From contig CP114487.1 in NCBI GenBank assembly GCA_027186245.1, positions 7,497,001 through 7,561,000 of the forward strand: a DNA stretch of 64,000 bases, in the 5' to 3' direction. Positions 23,501-33,716 of this stretch are shown here, piece after piece. Within the stretch, counting starts at the first letter, position 1, and every line of letters starts with the position of its first letter. This DNA is from Coriaria nepalensis. Its lineage: Eukaryota; Streptophyta; Magnoliopsida; Cucurbitales; Coriariaceae. The translations under genes were made by a program, and so were the position numbers. The notes under the pieces were generated by a model. That model was not told where the DNA came from. It saw only the letters and a program-made list of their open reading frames with translations, and did not search any database.

Positions 23501-25542
23501 AGTCAAATAGATAACTTTTTGATGTGTACACATACCATCTTTTGCTGTCTTTGCTCCTCAAGTCAATATAAGGCGCTATTGATAGCATGTTCTAAATGGA
23601 ATTTCTTATCTATTTGAGATGGAGTTTTGTGTCTTTTCACTCGTAAAATAAACCCTTGATAGATACCTGCAATAGGAATGGCACCTGTCGGATGATACTG
23701 TTTGCATTGGCTGATTTTGTTTTATATTCTACTGTCATACTACATCTTGTGGCTTGAATATTGTCAAACAGTATACAGGGTTTTCAATATCTTCTCAGCC
23801 CTCATTATGATATGCTTCATGGACGAGGTACTGATGTTAACCATAATCTTCCTACAGCTAGTGAAACAAGAAATTTTGCCCCGTGTTCATGGCCTAGCAC
23901 TTAAGACAACAGTTGCTGCGGTATGTGTGCTTAATGATTTCTCATTTAAATTATTTATTATAATCATACAAATTTTTACGAGCTTATTTACATACCCCAT
24001 TTTCTTTTATAATCTATTTGCATTCCATTCCATCTTGCAATGTGTGCTTGTGTTGGTGAAGGTGCTGGTTTTTCTTTTTTTTGCCCGGGGGGGGGGGGTG
24101 TAGATTCTTGATAGATCTGTATGTGTATGAATGTATGTTGGTGGTACAACCTGAAGTATAGTAATTTTCTTGGCAGGTTAGAGTCAATGCCTTGCTTTGC
24201 TTGGCAGAATTGGTTAAGACACAGGATAAACGTGCAGTTCTAGATATCTTGCAAACAATTCAACGCTGTACTGCTGTTGACCGCACTGCTCCTACCCTTA
24301 TGTGCACCCTTGGGGTTGCAAACTCAATTCTCAAGCAGGTACAGCCTTGTAAAAGCACCTAGGATTGAAAGGGATCGATCATATGGAGGATTATTTTATT
24401 TTTATTCTTCTTCTTATATCTCACTACTGCTCTGCCCAACCTATCTTTTGCAGTATGGAGTAGAATTCGTTGCAGAGCATGTTCTTCCTTTACTCATGCC
24501 TCTTCTCACTGCCGAACAATTAAATGTTCAGCAGTTCGCAAAATATATGTTCTTTGTCAAGGACATTCTCAGGTACTGCTATTGTGTACTAACAAAATGT
24601 ATGCTCGTCTCCATTTTCATGTGTCTGTTTCTTCACAGGAAAATTGAGGAAAAGCGGGGAGTTTCTGTGACTGATTCTGGAGTTCCAGAGCAAAAATCAT
24701 CTCTTGTTTCTAATGGGCTTCAGTACCAACCAACAATCAGACCTAATGAAACTGTGCCTTCCACAACCCAGAGACCTGTATGGGATGAAGATTGGGGTCC
24801 CACCACCAATGGACCTCCCGCTTCCTTGCAAAATTCTATTCCCTTCACTCCTGGTCTAGTGAACCAATCAATTCAAGTAACCTCAAAACAGCCACAGTCC
24901 ATATCTAATCCTCAAACAGCCGCATCATGCACCCCCATTGACATAGAGTGGCCTCCTCAATCAGTCTCGACTGGGCTTTCCACCCAATTAGGTGATGCTG
25001 AGAAGCAATCAACCACAGGAGCAGTTTCCAGGTCAAGCTTTGATAGTGTAGACCCTTTTTCTGATTGGCCTCCGAGATCTAGTGGCTTAGTTAGTTCTTC
25101 TGGAATCTCAAACAATGGCTTATCTGGACTGTCGGCAAACAATTATGGATCTGGTCCGATCTTGAGTACAGCAAACAGTATGGACTTCCAAATGAACAGT
25201 AACATCAGCTGGACCCCAAGTAACCTAAATACCACTGAACCGATGAAACAGAGTCAAGGAAATTCAAATATTAATCTGGGTAGTAATTTCAATTCACAAA
25301 GCTCGATTGGTTTTTTGAAACAATATCAAGGACCTCCTCAATCCCCCAAGAAGGCAACAGATCTTGGACCCATATTTGCAACCAGTAAGAATGAGCAGAC
25401 TGCACCACGACTTGCTCCCCCACCATCAACTGCCATTGGCAGAGTCAGAGGAAGAGGGAGAGGGGTCTCGTCATCCTCTCGCTCTAGTCAAACCAAATCA
25501 TCATCATCATCTGGACAGCCTCTACTTCTTGATTTGCTATGA
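17562..25542 (+). CDS. SCYL2-like: SCY1-like protein 2 (SCYL2) pseudokinase, clathrin-associated (14 exons, 912 aa)
   Basis: Exons: 17562-18056, 18388-18492, 18658-18759, 19112-19294, 19870-19996, 20580-20641, 20756-20842, 21314-21400, 22201-22314, 23297-23425, 23858-23920, 24177-24338, 24454-24572, 24639-25542. All junctions are GT-AG and keep phase. The N-terminal kinase fold (to about residue 310) is a pseudokinase: HRD is HRA (LIHRAISPE) and DFG is GFG (WKLAGFGF), while the APE motif remains (YTAPELV). Middle exons encode the helical HEAT-like region. The long last exon is S/N/P/Q-rich with DPFSDWPP, an RGRGRG patch and a C-terminal LLDLL, a clathrin-box motif. Family role: Golgi/endosome clathrin-coated vesicle trafficking; in Arabidopsis SCYL2 proteins support cell growth. 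The 421-codon open frame from 24277 includes intron and was not used. Confidence 0.93.
19515..19790. mobile_element. Fragment of a plant RTE-like LINE 3' region in SCYL2 intron 4
   Basis: Contains the phrase TTTTGGGGTCGGCTACACGG and the following CATGTC/TCCC-rich blocks, which are typical of the 3' part of dispersed plant RTE-type LINEs. It lies between exons 4 and 5 and does not touch a splice site. Identified by recall of the motif only. Confidence 0.45.
21561..21940. repeat. Tandem duplication of a 185-190 bp unit in SCYL2 intron 8
   Basis: Copy 1 (21561-21750) and copy 2 (21757-21940) both start TTGCTTTATTAG and end TACCAGTCTGCACCCTT, with scattered differences and a few small indels between. 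The unit is non-coding and occurs only here in the window. Confidence 0.9.
24085..24099 (+). repeat. Poly-G run in SCYL2 intron 11
   Basis: An uninterrupted run of about 11 G after TTGCCC. It is unusual in this AT-rich window and may be a sequencing-length uncertainty. It lies in an intron. Confidence 0.6.
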
Positions 25543-26012
25543 TAAGTTGGTTATGTTGATATTTATGTCACAAACATTTGATGAGATAGATTGGGGACAA
25601 ACACTCCTGTTTGTCCCATGATATCCAGAAACGGGTTTTGTACAATGTTATTTTGAGGTACGAGATCATATGTGTCTGCCTGGGCAACTGAAGCGGCTCT
25701 TGGGATGACAGGGTTTGTTATATAACTAAAAATTGATTGTTTGCTTTGAATGTAAACTTATATATTGCGGCTTCTTTTCTGTTTTCGTTCTTATATTTTG
25801 CCTGTTTCCTTTTGTAGTTCCACATTGAGATTACGAAGAAATGTGTTTTCTAGAACCAAAAGAAATATGGATCCTTCCAGTTGGTACAGGTTGTCTCTGG
25901 GGTTTTGCAACAGTAAAGTTGATTTTTTCTTTTTCCTCTTACTCTTGGTAAGAGCTTTTAGCTTATTATTATTATTTATGACAAGTCAAATCAATGCTTT
26001 AAAATATCAATG
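25543..26012 (+). other. 3' UTR and flank of the SCYL2 gene
   Basis: Non-coding sequence after the stop, with T-rich stretches. The open frames here (25364-25621 and 25765-26013) are shadows or chance. The cleavage site is not determined. Confidence 0.5.
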
Positions 26013-26019
26013 AAGAAAT

Positions 26020-26772
26020 TAGAGTAAATCTCTAAAATATTTCAATATTTATAATAAGTTTTAATTATAATAAATCAAAATTTAGTCATCTCGGATATAT
26101 TGTTGATGCAGTAGTCAAAATTTCAGTTGTCATTGAAAAAAGAAAAAAAAAAAGGTTAATGCCTATTTCAAAGTGGTCTCAAATTTAATGTTTATATCTT
26201 ATTTTTACCCCAAAATTTTATTTTTAAGTTTTGTGATCCGATTTTCATATGCCTATCTTTACCACCCATTCACTGCAGCTTGCCTACCGCTTTTCCCTCG
26301 CGAGCTCCAGATCTGCAGGCAAGGCTCACAAACTCCGATCTCGAACTAGAGTTTACAAGCTCCAAATCTTGATTATGCGAATTCCGATTAGAAATCGGTG
26401 TTCGCGAACTCTGAATTGAGTTCGGATTGGAACCATATTCTCTGTGAGGTGGAGTAATGGGAGTGGCGGCGATCATGGCAACCAAATGGCTGGTGGAGAT
26501 AATAAATATATAAAAATTGGATTACAAAATTCAAAAATAAAATTTTAGGGTAAAAATAAGAATAAACACTAAATTTGAGTCTATTTTAAAATTAAAATTT
26601 TTTATGATGATATGGCAGAAAATTTTGACTGCTACATAATCAATGTATCCGGATTGACTGAATTTGGAGGGTTCTTTACGGTTAAAATTTAAAATTAGAT
26701 GTTTATTAGAATTAATTAGAGTTTTGGATATTTATAATAATAATGAGAATGTTTTGAGGGTTTATATTAGTT
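26020..26772. mobile_element. Long terminal-inverted-repeat element (MULE- or foldback-like, about 0.75 kb)
   Basis: The left arm (about 26020-26255) is the imperfect reverse complement of the right arm (about 26505-26772). Matching blocks include left TTATTTTTACCCCAAAATTT with right AAATTTTAGGGTAAAAATAA, and left GCAGTAGTCAAAATTT with right AAATTTTGACTGCTAC. Arms are about 235-265 bp. The core, 26256-26504, is noticeably GC-richer and carries a chance 71-codon minus-strand frame. No transposase and no clear target duplication were found, so the superfamily is open. Confidence 0.75.
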
Positions 26773-26828
26773 TTCTAGACAACAATACCTACTTTAGGTG
26801 ATCCAGTTATTTTGCAAAGCAAGAAATC

Positions 26829-27152
26829 TAGGATGTGTTTGGTAATTGTTTTCTTTATTTTTGTGTTTAGAATAGTTTTTTTGTAAACTATAAATAAGTG
26901 GCAAAATAGATTTTAATTGAAAATTTCATTTGGTTTATTAAATTATTGAAAATTATTTTTTTAGGTTATTACGTGGAAATTATTCTCTTGAAATAGGAAA
27001 AACATCCCTAGATGTTATCCAAAAACTATTTTTACATAAAATAATTTTCGTAAAATTATAGTGAGAAAACGTGACTAATACATTAATTAGTTATTTTCTT
27101 TGTTCTAAGAATAGAAAATCTATTTTCAGAACAATTATCAAACACATCCCTA
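26829..27152. mobile_element. MITE with about 24-bp terminal inverted repeats
   Basis: The left end TAGGATGTGTTTGGTAATTG and the right end CAATTATCAAACACATCCCTA are reverse complements with few mismatches. A further ACATCCCTAGATGT occurs internally near 27003. Length 324 bp, AT-rich and non-coding. The ends resemble hAT-type MITEs, but an 8-bp target duplication is not evident. It explains the open frame starting at 27071. Confidence 0.7.
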
Positions 27153-27261
27153 GATGTACCGATATGAATCATACTATCATCAAGATACACTCGCACTTGT
27201 CAATTGCTTATCTTTTCCTCCTAGACTTGAAGCTGAAAGTAGAGGTGGTGATTCGTGTTGG

Positions 27262-27350
27262 CATGATACGGATTGAGCAAAATACGGATTGAGCACGATA
27301 CGGATTGGGTATAATAAAAATACGGATTGGGTACGATATGGATTAATATT
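27262..27350. repeat. Short imperfect tandem repeat around TACGGATTGRG
   Basis: Four units of TACGGATTGAG/GGT plus one TATGGATTA, at roughly 14- to 24-bp spacing, some separated by CACGATA. No function is evident. Confidence 0.7.
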
Positions 27351-28340
27351 TAATTAATTAAAAAAATATAATATAGAAGAATCTAACATGTATTTACATA
27401 ATTATTAAATTCTTCAAATTTTAATTAATTTTAAAATTAAACTATTATGTTAGTTCCTCCACTCACATATTTTTCCTATTTTGATCCTTACATTTATTAT
27501 TGAATCAATCATTTAAATTTTTTATTTATCCTATTTTAATCTTTGAGATAAAAAAGAAAAGAAAATAAATAAATAAGATTTTTAAAAACTCGCATAATAT
27601 TTTTATTATTTATTTTAAGCCCTTCTTCCCGATATCACTTACACCATGTTTGCCCTTCAAACCACACTCCATCGCCGCCTGCCATCTCCACTTTCAATCA
27701 AAAAATTATAGAAACAAATAATCAGGCCTACAAGTTAGAGACCATTTATACAATCATTTCGTTTTTTCTCTTTTAAGGTTTTTAACAGCAGATTTGAGTT
27801 TATAATAGAGTAAAATGGAGAAGGACTATCGGTGATAATTAAGACTAGAACTTAGAATCAGCGTAGAGGAGGCAAGTTGTTTGGGCTCCGATGGCATGAT
27901 GACCGCATAGTCCGCGCAATTTAGGCTGTCTATGCAGATCCGACATTTCTAGGTAAGTCACATCATCCAGGGACAATTACGCAGTAAGAGACACGTGAGC
28001 CACCGGGTTAAACTCCCCCTCGCATTCCCCCCCACATTTTCTTTTCTTTCATTTGTACTCTTCTCCATTAATGCACGTTCGAAGTTTTGAATCTTCATTT
28101 TACCTCCCATCAACGAACCCATTCTCTCTCGCGAACTCGTTGGAAGTCACACACCATTCTCTCTCGAAGACATACCGGGTGCATTTTGAAAATTCCTGAT
28201 AGCTCGAATTGGTAGGAATTCGAAGAAAGACCAATAAAAAAGAAAGAAGAAAGATGATCTTTCAATCTCACCTTGGGAAGCTAAGAGGTTGAAAGCGGCG
28301 TGGGAAAACCCTCCTTCAAGTAATATGGTAAGTGTCCTAA
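27351..28340. other. Intergenic AT-rich region, no gene
   Basis: 27640-28320 has mixed composition and could be decayed transposon, but I see no motif that supports a call. Confidence 0.4.
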
Positions 28341-28344
28341 AACC

Positions 28345-28538
28345 CTTTGAATACTCTACGTGTCGGAGGACCCTTTACAGGGCGAGATCCTTCAACTCGT
28401 AGAGGAGTTCGACATGTGAAGGTCCTTTTGACCCTTAGAGTTACTCTACGGGTCGAAGGGTCTCGACTTATGAAAGGCCTTTTGACTCTTAGAGTTACTC
28501 TACGGATCGAAAAGCTTCGACCTATGAAGAGCCCTCCG
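28345..28538 (+). repeat. 54-bp minisatellite, about three degenerate copies
   Basis: Units centred on CCTTTTGACYCTTAGAGTTACTC recur with starts near 28418 and 28472, a spacing of 54 bp. A more degenerate copy lies before them. Because 54 is a multiple of three, the frame stays open across copies and gives an 18-residue protein repeat (LLTLRVTLRVEG and variants) in 28347-28703. There is no other evidence that it is translated. Confidence 0.75.
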
Positions 28539-29340
28539 TCAACCTATCGAGCACATTTTCTTATTTATTTATTTATTTATTTTTCAAAGGAATATATTTC
28601 GTCACAATGCTCAACAAGTGAGGAACAGGGTGGCGTAATGAATACCTATTATCCGACCACACATGTGGGGGTAATATCCAAACTTACAGTTCGAACTGAG
28701 TGAGAGTATGAATGCTTACTATTGCTACAATCTGTACTCATAGCCTAGACAATATGGGAGCCAAAATAGCTCCTTTTCAGGATCATAGAGTGGCAATATA
28801 TTTTCATGTAGTATTTAAGTTTATTTTTCCATAATTTATCATGTTTTCATATACTGTTTTAATTCTTTTTTTTTTAATTTGTTATATTCTCAAAATGTGT
28901 GATATGTGGTATTTTAAATGTAATACAAAATCCCAAAATTACCTAAATCCTTCGTCATGTAGAGTAAGTTACCTAAACTCACCTAAAAAGTCACTCATAG
29001 AGTAATAAAAATTGGGGGGAAGGGGGTAAAAAAATTATGCAGGGGGATTTAAAAAAAACAAAACAAAACACACGGGTCACCAGGTTTACCCGGTGACCTA
29101 CGTGTTTTGTCCTTAGGCAACGTGGCTTACCTAGGGATGCTGGATCTACAGCGGATGGCTCGGATTGCACAGGCTGCATGGGCGCCATGCAATCCAAATC
29201 CAAATTGTTTACCTAGGTAGGGAGAGTCTTCTTCCTATAATCAAAGCATTGATTTCGTGGTTCATTGTTTACATTGTTCACTATTCATACAGTAGTTGTT
29301 CGCGTGAAAAAAAGTGGGAGTCGATCTAAGCTATTCATGG
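28539..29340. other. Non-coding region before the copia fragment
   Basis: Includes a TTTA microsatellite at about 28561-28583 and a hairpin-forming GGTCACC...GGTGACC near 29075-29100. 29200-29340 may be the leader of the downstream copia element, but no primer site was found. Confidence 0.4.
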
Positions 29341-30870
29341 TGAAAGAATGCGATACAATTTTAAATAGAGAACTTTAGCGGGAATAAATTCTCATTATGA
29401 AAAATGAAGATGAAGGCAATTTTAACTAAAAAAGAAAGTTTGAAGGAAACCGGAGAAATGCCAACTAAGATCACCGAAGATAGCAAATGGAAGAAAATGA
29501 ATGACAATGCTATCACCAATCTACACCTACTCCTAGCCAATGAAGTCTTGTCAAGTATAGAAGAGAAGAAGACCCCAAATGAGATTTGGGACACTAATAA
29601 AATTGTACGATGCCAAGGCACTTGACAACATAGAGAAGGCTCAACACTCCTTGAATGTCAGAATCTACTACAGTGACATATCATATCATTTAGAAACTAG
29701 ATGTAAATGAACGTGCATAACTTCTACTTCAAAAATTATCAGATTCGTATGATCAACTCACTACCAACTTAATCAATAATCTTCTTACTGACTATCTAGT
29801 GTTTGAGGATGTTCAAGCTGTTATTATGGAAGAAGAACATAGGCGCAAAAATAAGGAAGACATGTTAGTAAATTCACAACAAGTAGAGGCATTAGTGATG
29901 ACGGGAGGGAGACCAGCGGAACATGGTTCTAGTTAGAGCCAATATCATGGTAAGTCTAAGTTAAGAAGTACGAAAAATATTAAATGCTACAATTATGGCA
30001 AGAAAAACTTGTCAAGAAAGATTGTTGGAATATGAAGAAGAGTGAAGCCAAGGAAATGCGCTCTATTACCTTAGATGATGGTCTTATTCTATATTGTGAG
30101 GTAGAAATAGTTGCTAAAAACATAACGCAGTTTGTTGATGTCTGGCTTTTGGACTTAGAAGCTACATGGCACATCATCTATCGGAGAGAATGGTTCTAGT
30201 AATATGAACCTATCTTAGGAGGATTTGCATTCATGGAAAATGATCAGGACTTAGAGATCCCAATATTGGAGACATTAAGTTAAGGATGTATGATGGGACG
30301 ATTCGAACTATCTAAGAGGTACAACTTGTGAAGGGCTCGAAGAAGAATTTATTTTATGTAGGACATATAGATAGCATTGGGTACAATACCCAAATACATG
30401 ATGGGATCATAAAGATTTTGAAAGGTATGCTTGTAGTAATGAAGGCAGAGAAAGTACCAGCAAATATATACATGCTTAAAGAAGAGACGTTAGAAGAAGT
30501 AGAAACATCAATTGCTTCAACACGCTCCAGAGAAGAATTAATGATTATGTGGCATCGAAAGCTCGGTCATATGTCAAAGTAAGATATGAAAATTTTCTTT
30601 GAACAAAAGTTGCTTCCCAATCTCATGAAAGTTTCTTTACCATTCTGTGAGCATTGCATCACAAGTAAGCAGCATTAATTAAAGTTCAACACATCCGGTT
30701 TTAGAAGTAATTGTGTTCTAGAACTAATTCACTCTAAGTCATTTTGGGTAGAAGCAGCCAACACCACCTGTTATGTTATAAATCAATAACCATCAACAAC
30801 AAACGGGTTTCAGACACCGATGGAGATGTAAACTGGTAAGCAACTGATTATTCCCGAACACTACATAAAA
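29341..30870 (+). pseudogene. Ty1/copia gag-integrase fragment (TNT1/Tork-like), with internal deletion
   Basis: 29404-29625 reads as copia gag (KWKKMNDNAITNLHLLLANEV). Further gag continues to 29935, with a zinc-knuckle region at about 29980 that is frameshifted. 30328-30582 carries the protease-to-integrase link, ending in the zinc-binding MWHRKLGHMS. After HCIT near 30660 the integrase core is missing: the sequence jumps at about 30720-30740 to the end of the core (FWVEAANTTCYVIN). So an internal deletion removed most of the integrase. Stops throughout; no LTR recognised. Confidence 0.8.
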
Positions 30871-30989
30871 AATAAATAAAATGAGATTAAATTTTTTTGA
30901 AGATTTGAGTAAAGAAAAAAAAACATCATGTTTGCAAATGAAAAATCAAGAGACCTTCATTTATGTCAGAATCTTGGAGACTAATACTA

Positions 30990-31533
30990 CTCCTAAAAAT
31001 TGATCTAAGGAATTAAGAAAGACATTGATTTCCGGAGAAATCAAAAAGAAAATGAAAAGTGTCAGATGGACTCAGAACGACATGTGAGATGTGAGACCAC
31101 AAATCGATGGTTTCAGATCAAGATCTCACATGTTATTTTGAGATGCATAGAACGAGATATCATGTATCGGTATGAGATGCATAGTCTGAGAGCACAAATC
31201 GACATGTTGAGAACTCGTATGTTTATGTCAAGATTGAGAGCTCAGTATGGACTGGAAACTTGGCCTAGTTTGAGATGCACATTCTGCGACTATAGACCGA
31301 CATGTTGGGAACTCGCATGTTTCTTTCTATATCGAGAACATGGTCTGGACCAGAAACTCGGTCTGGAGGAACTCAATATGAGTTCTTACCTACAAATCGA
31401 ATATCAATCTCTAAATATATTTTTGTCTGGACCGAGAACTCGGTCTTTAAACATGTTTCTATCTAAATCGAGAACTCGGTCTGATAAAGGAAAAAGAGAG
31501 AGGTTAATCACAATTGTGAAAAAATATAGCTAA
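30990..31533 (+). other. Repeat-rich open frame (155 codons at 31066-31533) of unknown nature
   Basis: The sequence contains several degenerate copies of GAGATGCATAG/GAGATGCACA, CGACATGTTG(A/G)GAACTCG and CGAGAACTCGGTCT. The predicted protein is therefore internally repetitive (LRAQIDMLRTRMF and LRAQYGL; GPRTRSLN and KSRTRSD). No family is recognised and no splice or promoter context is visible. It may be a decayed tandem repeat or transposon remnant that happens to be open. Confidence 0.35.
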
Positions 31534-31539
31534 TAAATT

Positions 31540-33640
31540 AGTTGTATTTCAGTCGGCTTTCAACCGACTTACGTTTTTGTTATTTTTCTTATCATGTGGT
31601 ACTTTTCTAATTTTTGGATCAAAATAAATGGATGAGATGTTATTAGAGGGACAAACATGGAGGGAGCAAATAAGGATTGAATTTTCTCATGTTTCGTTAA
31701 GTATGTCATCCTCAATGTTGTTGAGGATATAGTGCCCGAAATTACTGAGAATCTTACCTCATGTGATCTAAGTATATAAAGAGAAGACATGCTCCTAATA
31801 TGTCAAAGGACACGCACTACATGATAATAGTGCCACATAGAGCAACAAAGAGACTAATTAAAAGACAACATGTGTCAATCTTATCAAGTCATTGATACAA
31901 AATCTCATTTAGGATAAAAAGAAAGGTAATTGATCAAAAGTGGGACACTTAGAACATACACAAATACAAAATATCAATTCTCTAAGAGATTTACCAAAAT
32001 CATTAGAAGAGATGTGTCGGAAACTCCACCAACTAAGTGACTTTTCTTATTTCATTTTTAGATTCATTCAACTAAATTCGAATATATTATTGACATGCAG
32101 GTTCCACTTAACAAAGATTAATCTAAATATTAATAAACCCTAATTTATATTAAATTTTGAAAATTTTATTAAAATTTTTCAACTCGAGAAAAGTAGATAA
32201 AAATTTAGAAGATCTTGTAATATATATTTACGCAAGAACCGACTAATCGTCCAAAAGCAACTTCCAAATTCACCCCATTTTTACTCCATTATTTTATTTG
32301 ATTAAAATCTCATTCACTTTCCCGCCTATTTCTTAAGCGTGATGCATGGGTCATAAAATGCGCCATTTGCGCCTTACCTTTTCATCCCTCTTCTCTTCTC
32401 TTCTCTTCCTTTCTTTTTGACAAATTTTAAATATTAAATAGGCAAAAAAATGTGGCAGGTTCAATGTAGTACGTACATTGGCGTTTAGTTTGACTAGGCA
32501 TTATTTCTAAGCATCTGTTTGTTCGTAAGGCTCTTTAACTTGGAAGTTTATAATTTATATCAAGTATAAGCATTGTTTCGAAATAATTATTCGAATTATA
32601 AAAAAATGAGGTAATATTCTTATATGGGTATAATCAAATTTTATTATAATTATAAATATCAATCTCATATATAAAATTATTTATATCGTGATACTAAAAT
32701 TTATAATTATAATAATATTTAATTTGCTACGGCATTATCTATACCATATATACCCCTACAAGAAAATATCATTAAAGATATACTCGAAAATTTGTAATAT
32801 CTTAAAGTTCTACCAAACACTTGACAGTTTAAAAGATAAGTAGGGCCTAAACATGTAATTATGTTTATAATTAAACCAGAAAGCATCTCTTTTTATGAGG
32901 GCAGTACTAGCTTCCACAGACACGTAAATGGAATCAAAATATTATTGATACCAAAAAGGTGATAGCCGGCCGGTAAGACAATATGAATTTGTGTGTTTTG
33001 GCGGTTAAAGGGGGATAAATATATGACACAAAATATATATACATATAAATAATTAGGTATATCGGAATTATAATTATAAATATTAATTTTATATATATAT
33101 TTATGATCGGTTTATTTTATATATCAAAAATATTCTCAAAAAGAAGTTAGAGTAAAGAAATTTTCATGTCTTCTTTTGAAAAAGAAATTGTATCGTTTTG
33201 ATTTTTTTTTTTTATGTTGGATAAATATATAATATACGAATAATCTCGTAAATCGATCATTCATAATCTTAAATATTAATATCATATATCATATTATATA
33301 TTATATATATATATTTGTGATTGACCGGTTTACAAATTTCTCATATGATCGGAGAGATTGACACGTTTATTTCCAAAAAAGAGATTATACGTGTTATCTT
33401 AATTTCTTTTATGTTGGATAAGAATATCTATGGGTCAATGTATATTCGATTGCAATCGAAGTTTTCGTTCATCATAAATTAAAGCACGGATTGGGCAGAC
33501 TGCCTTGTAAAAGGCATACTTATATTCAGGCGTAATATCTTGAAAATCAACATGATTATGGAGCCAATAAATAAAATTTAAAGAATATTAGAGCTCGACT
33601 TTTTTCAATCAAAATCCTTAATTTACGCTAACCAGGCTTC
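31540..33640. other. Intergenic AT-rich region upstream of the endoglucanase gene
   Basis: No gene. Two related AT-rich stretches occur at about 33060-33115 and 33265-33335 (TAAATATTAAT... followed by GATCGGTTTA or GACCGGTTTA), suggesting a local duplication. Open frames here are short and unsupported. Confidence 0.45.
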
Positions 33641-33646
33641 ATTTCC

Positions 33647-33656
33647 TATATAAAAA
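33647..33656 (+). promoter_or_regulatory. TATA box of the endoglucanase gene
   Basis: CTATATAAAA lies about 70 bp before the ATG, giving a predicted transcription start near 33680 and a leader of about 35-40 bases. Confidence 0.7.
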
Positions 33657-33716
33657 GGTCATGCATGTTTCAAATCGAACTCATAAATTATTCCATCCCT
33701 GTCAAGAAAAGTAGTA

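Noticed and set aside
24277..24640. 5' part of a 421-codon open frame in SCYL2
   Set aside because: It reads through two introns; the real exons 24177-24338 and 24454-24572 use a different frame in part and match the SCYL2 family.
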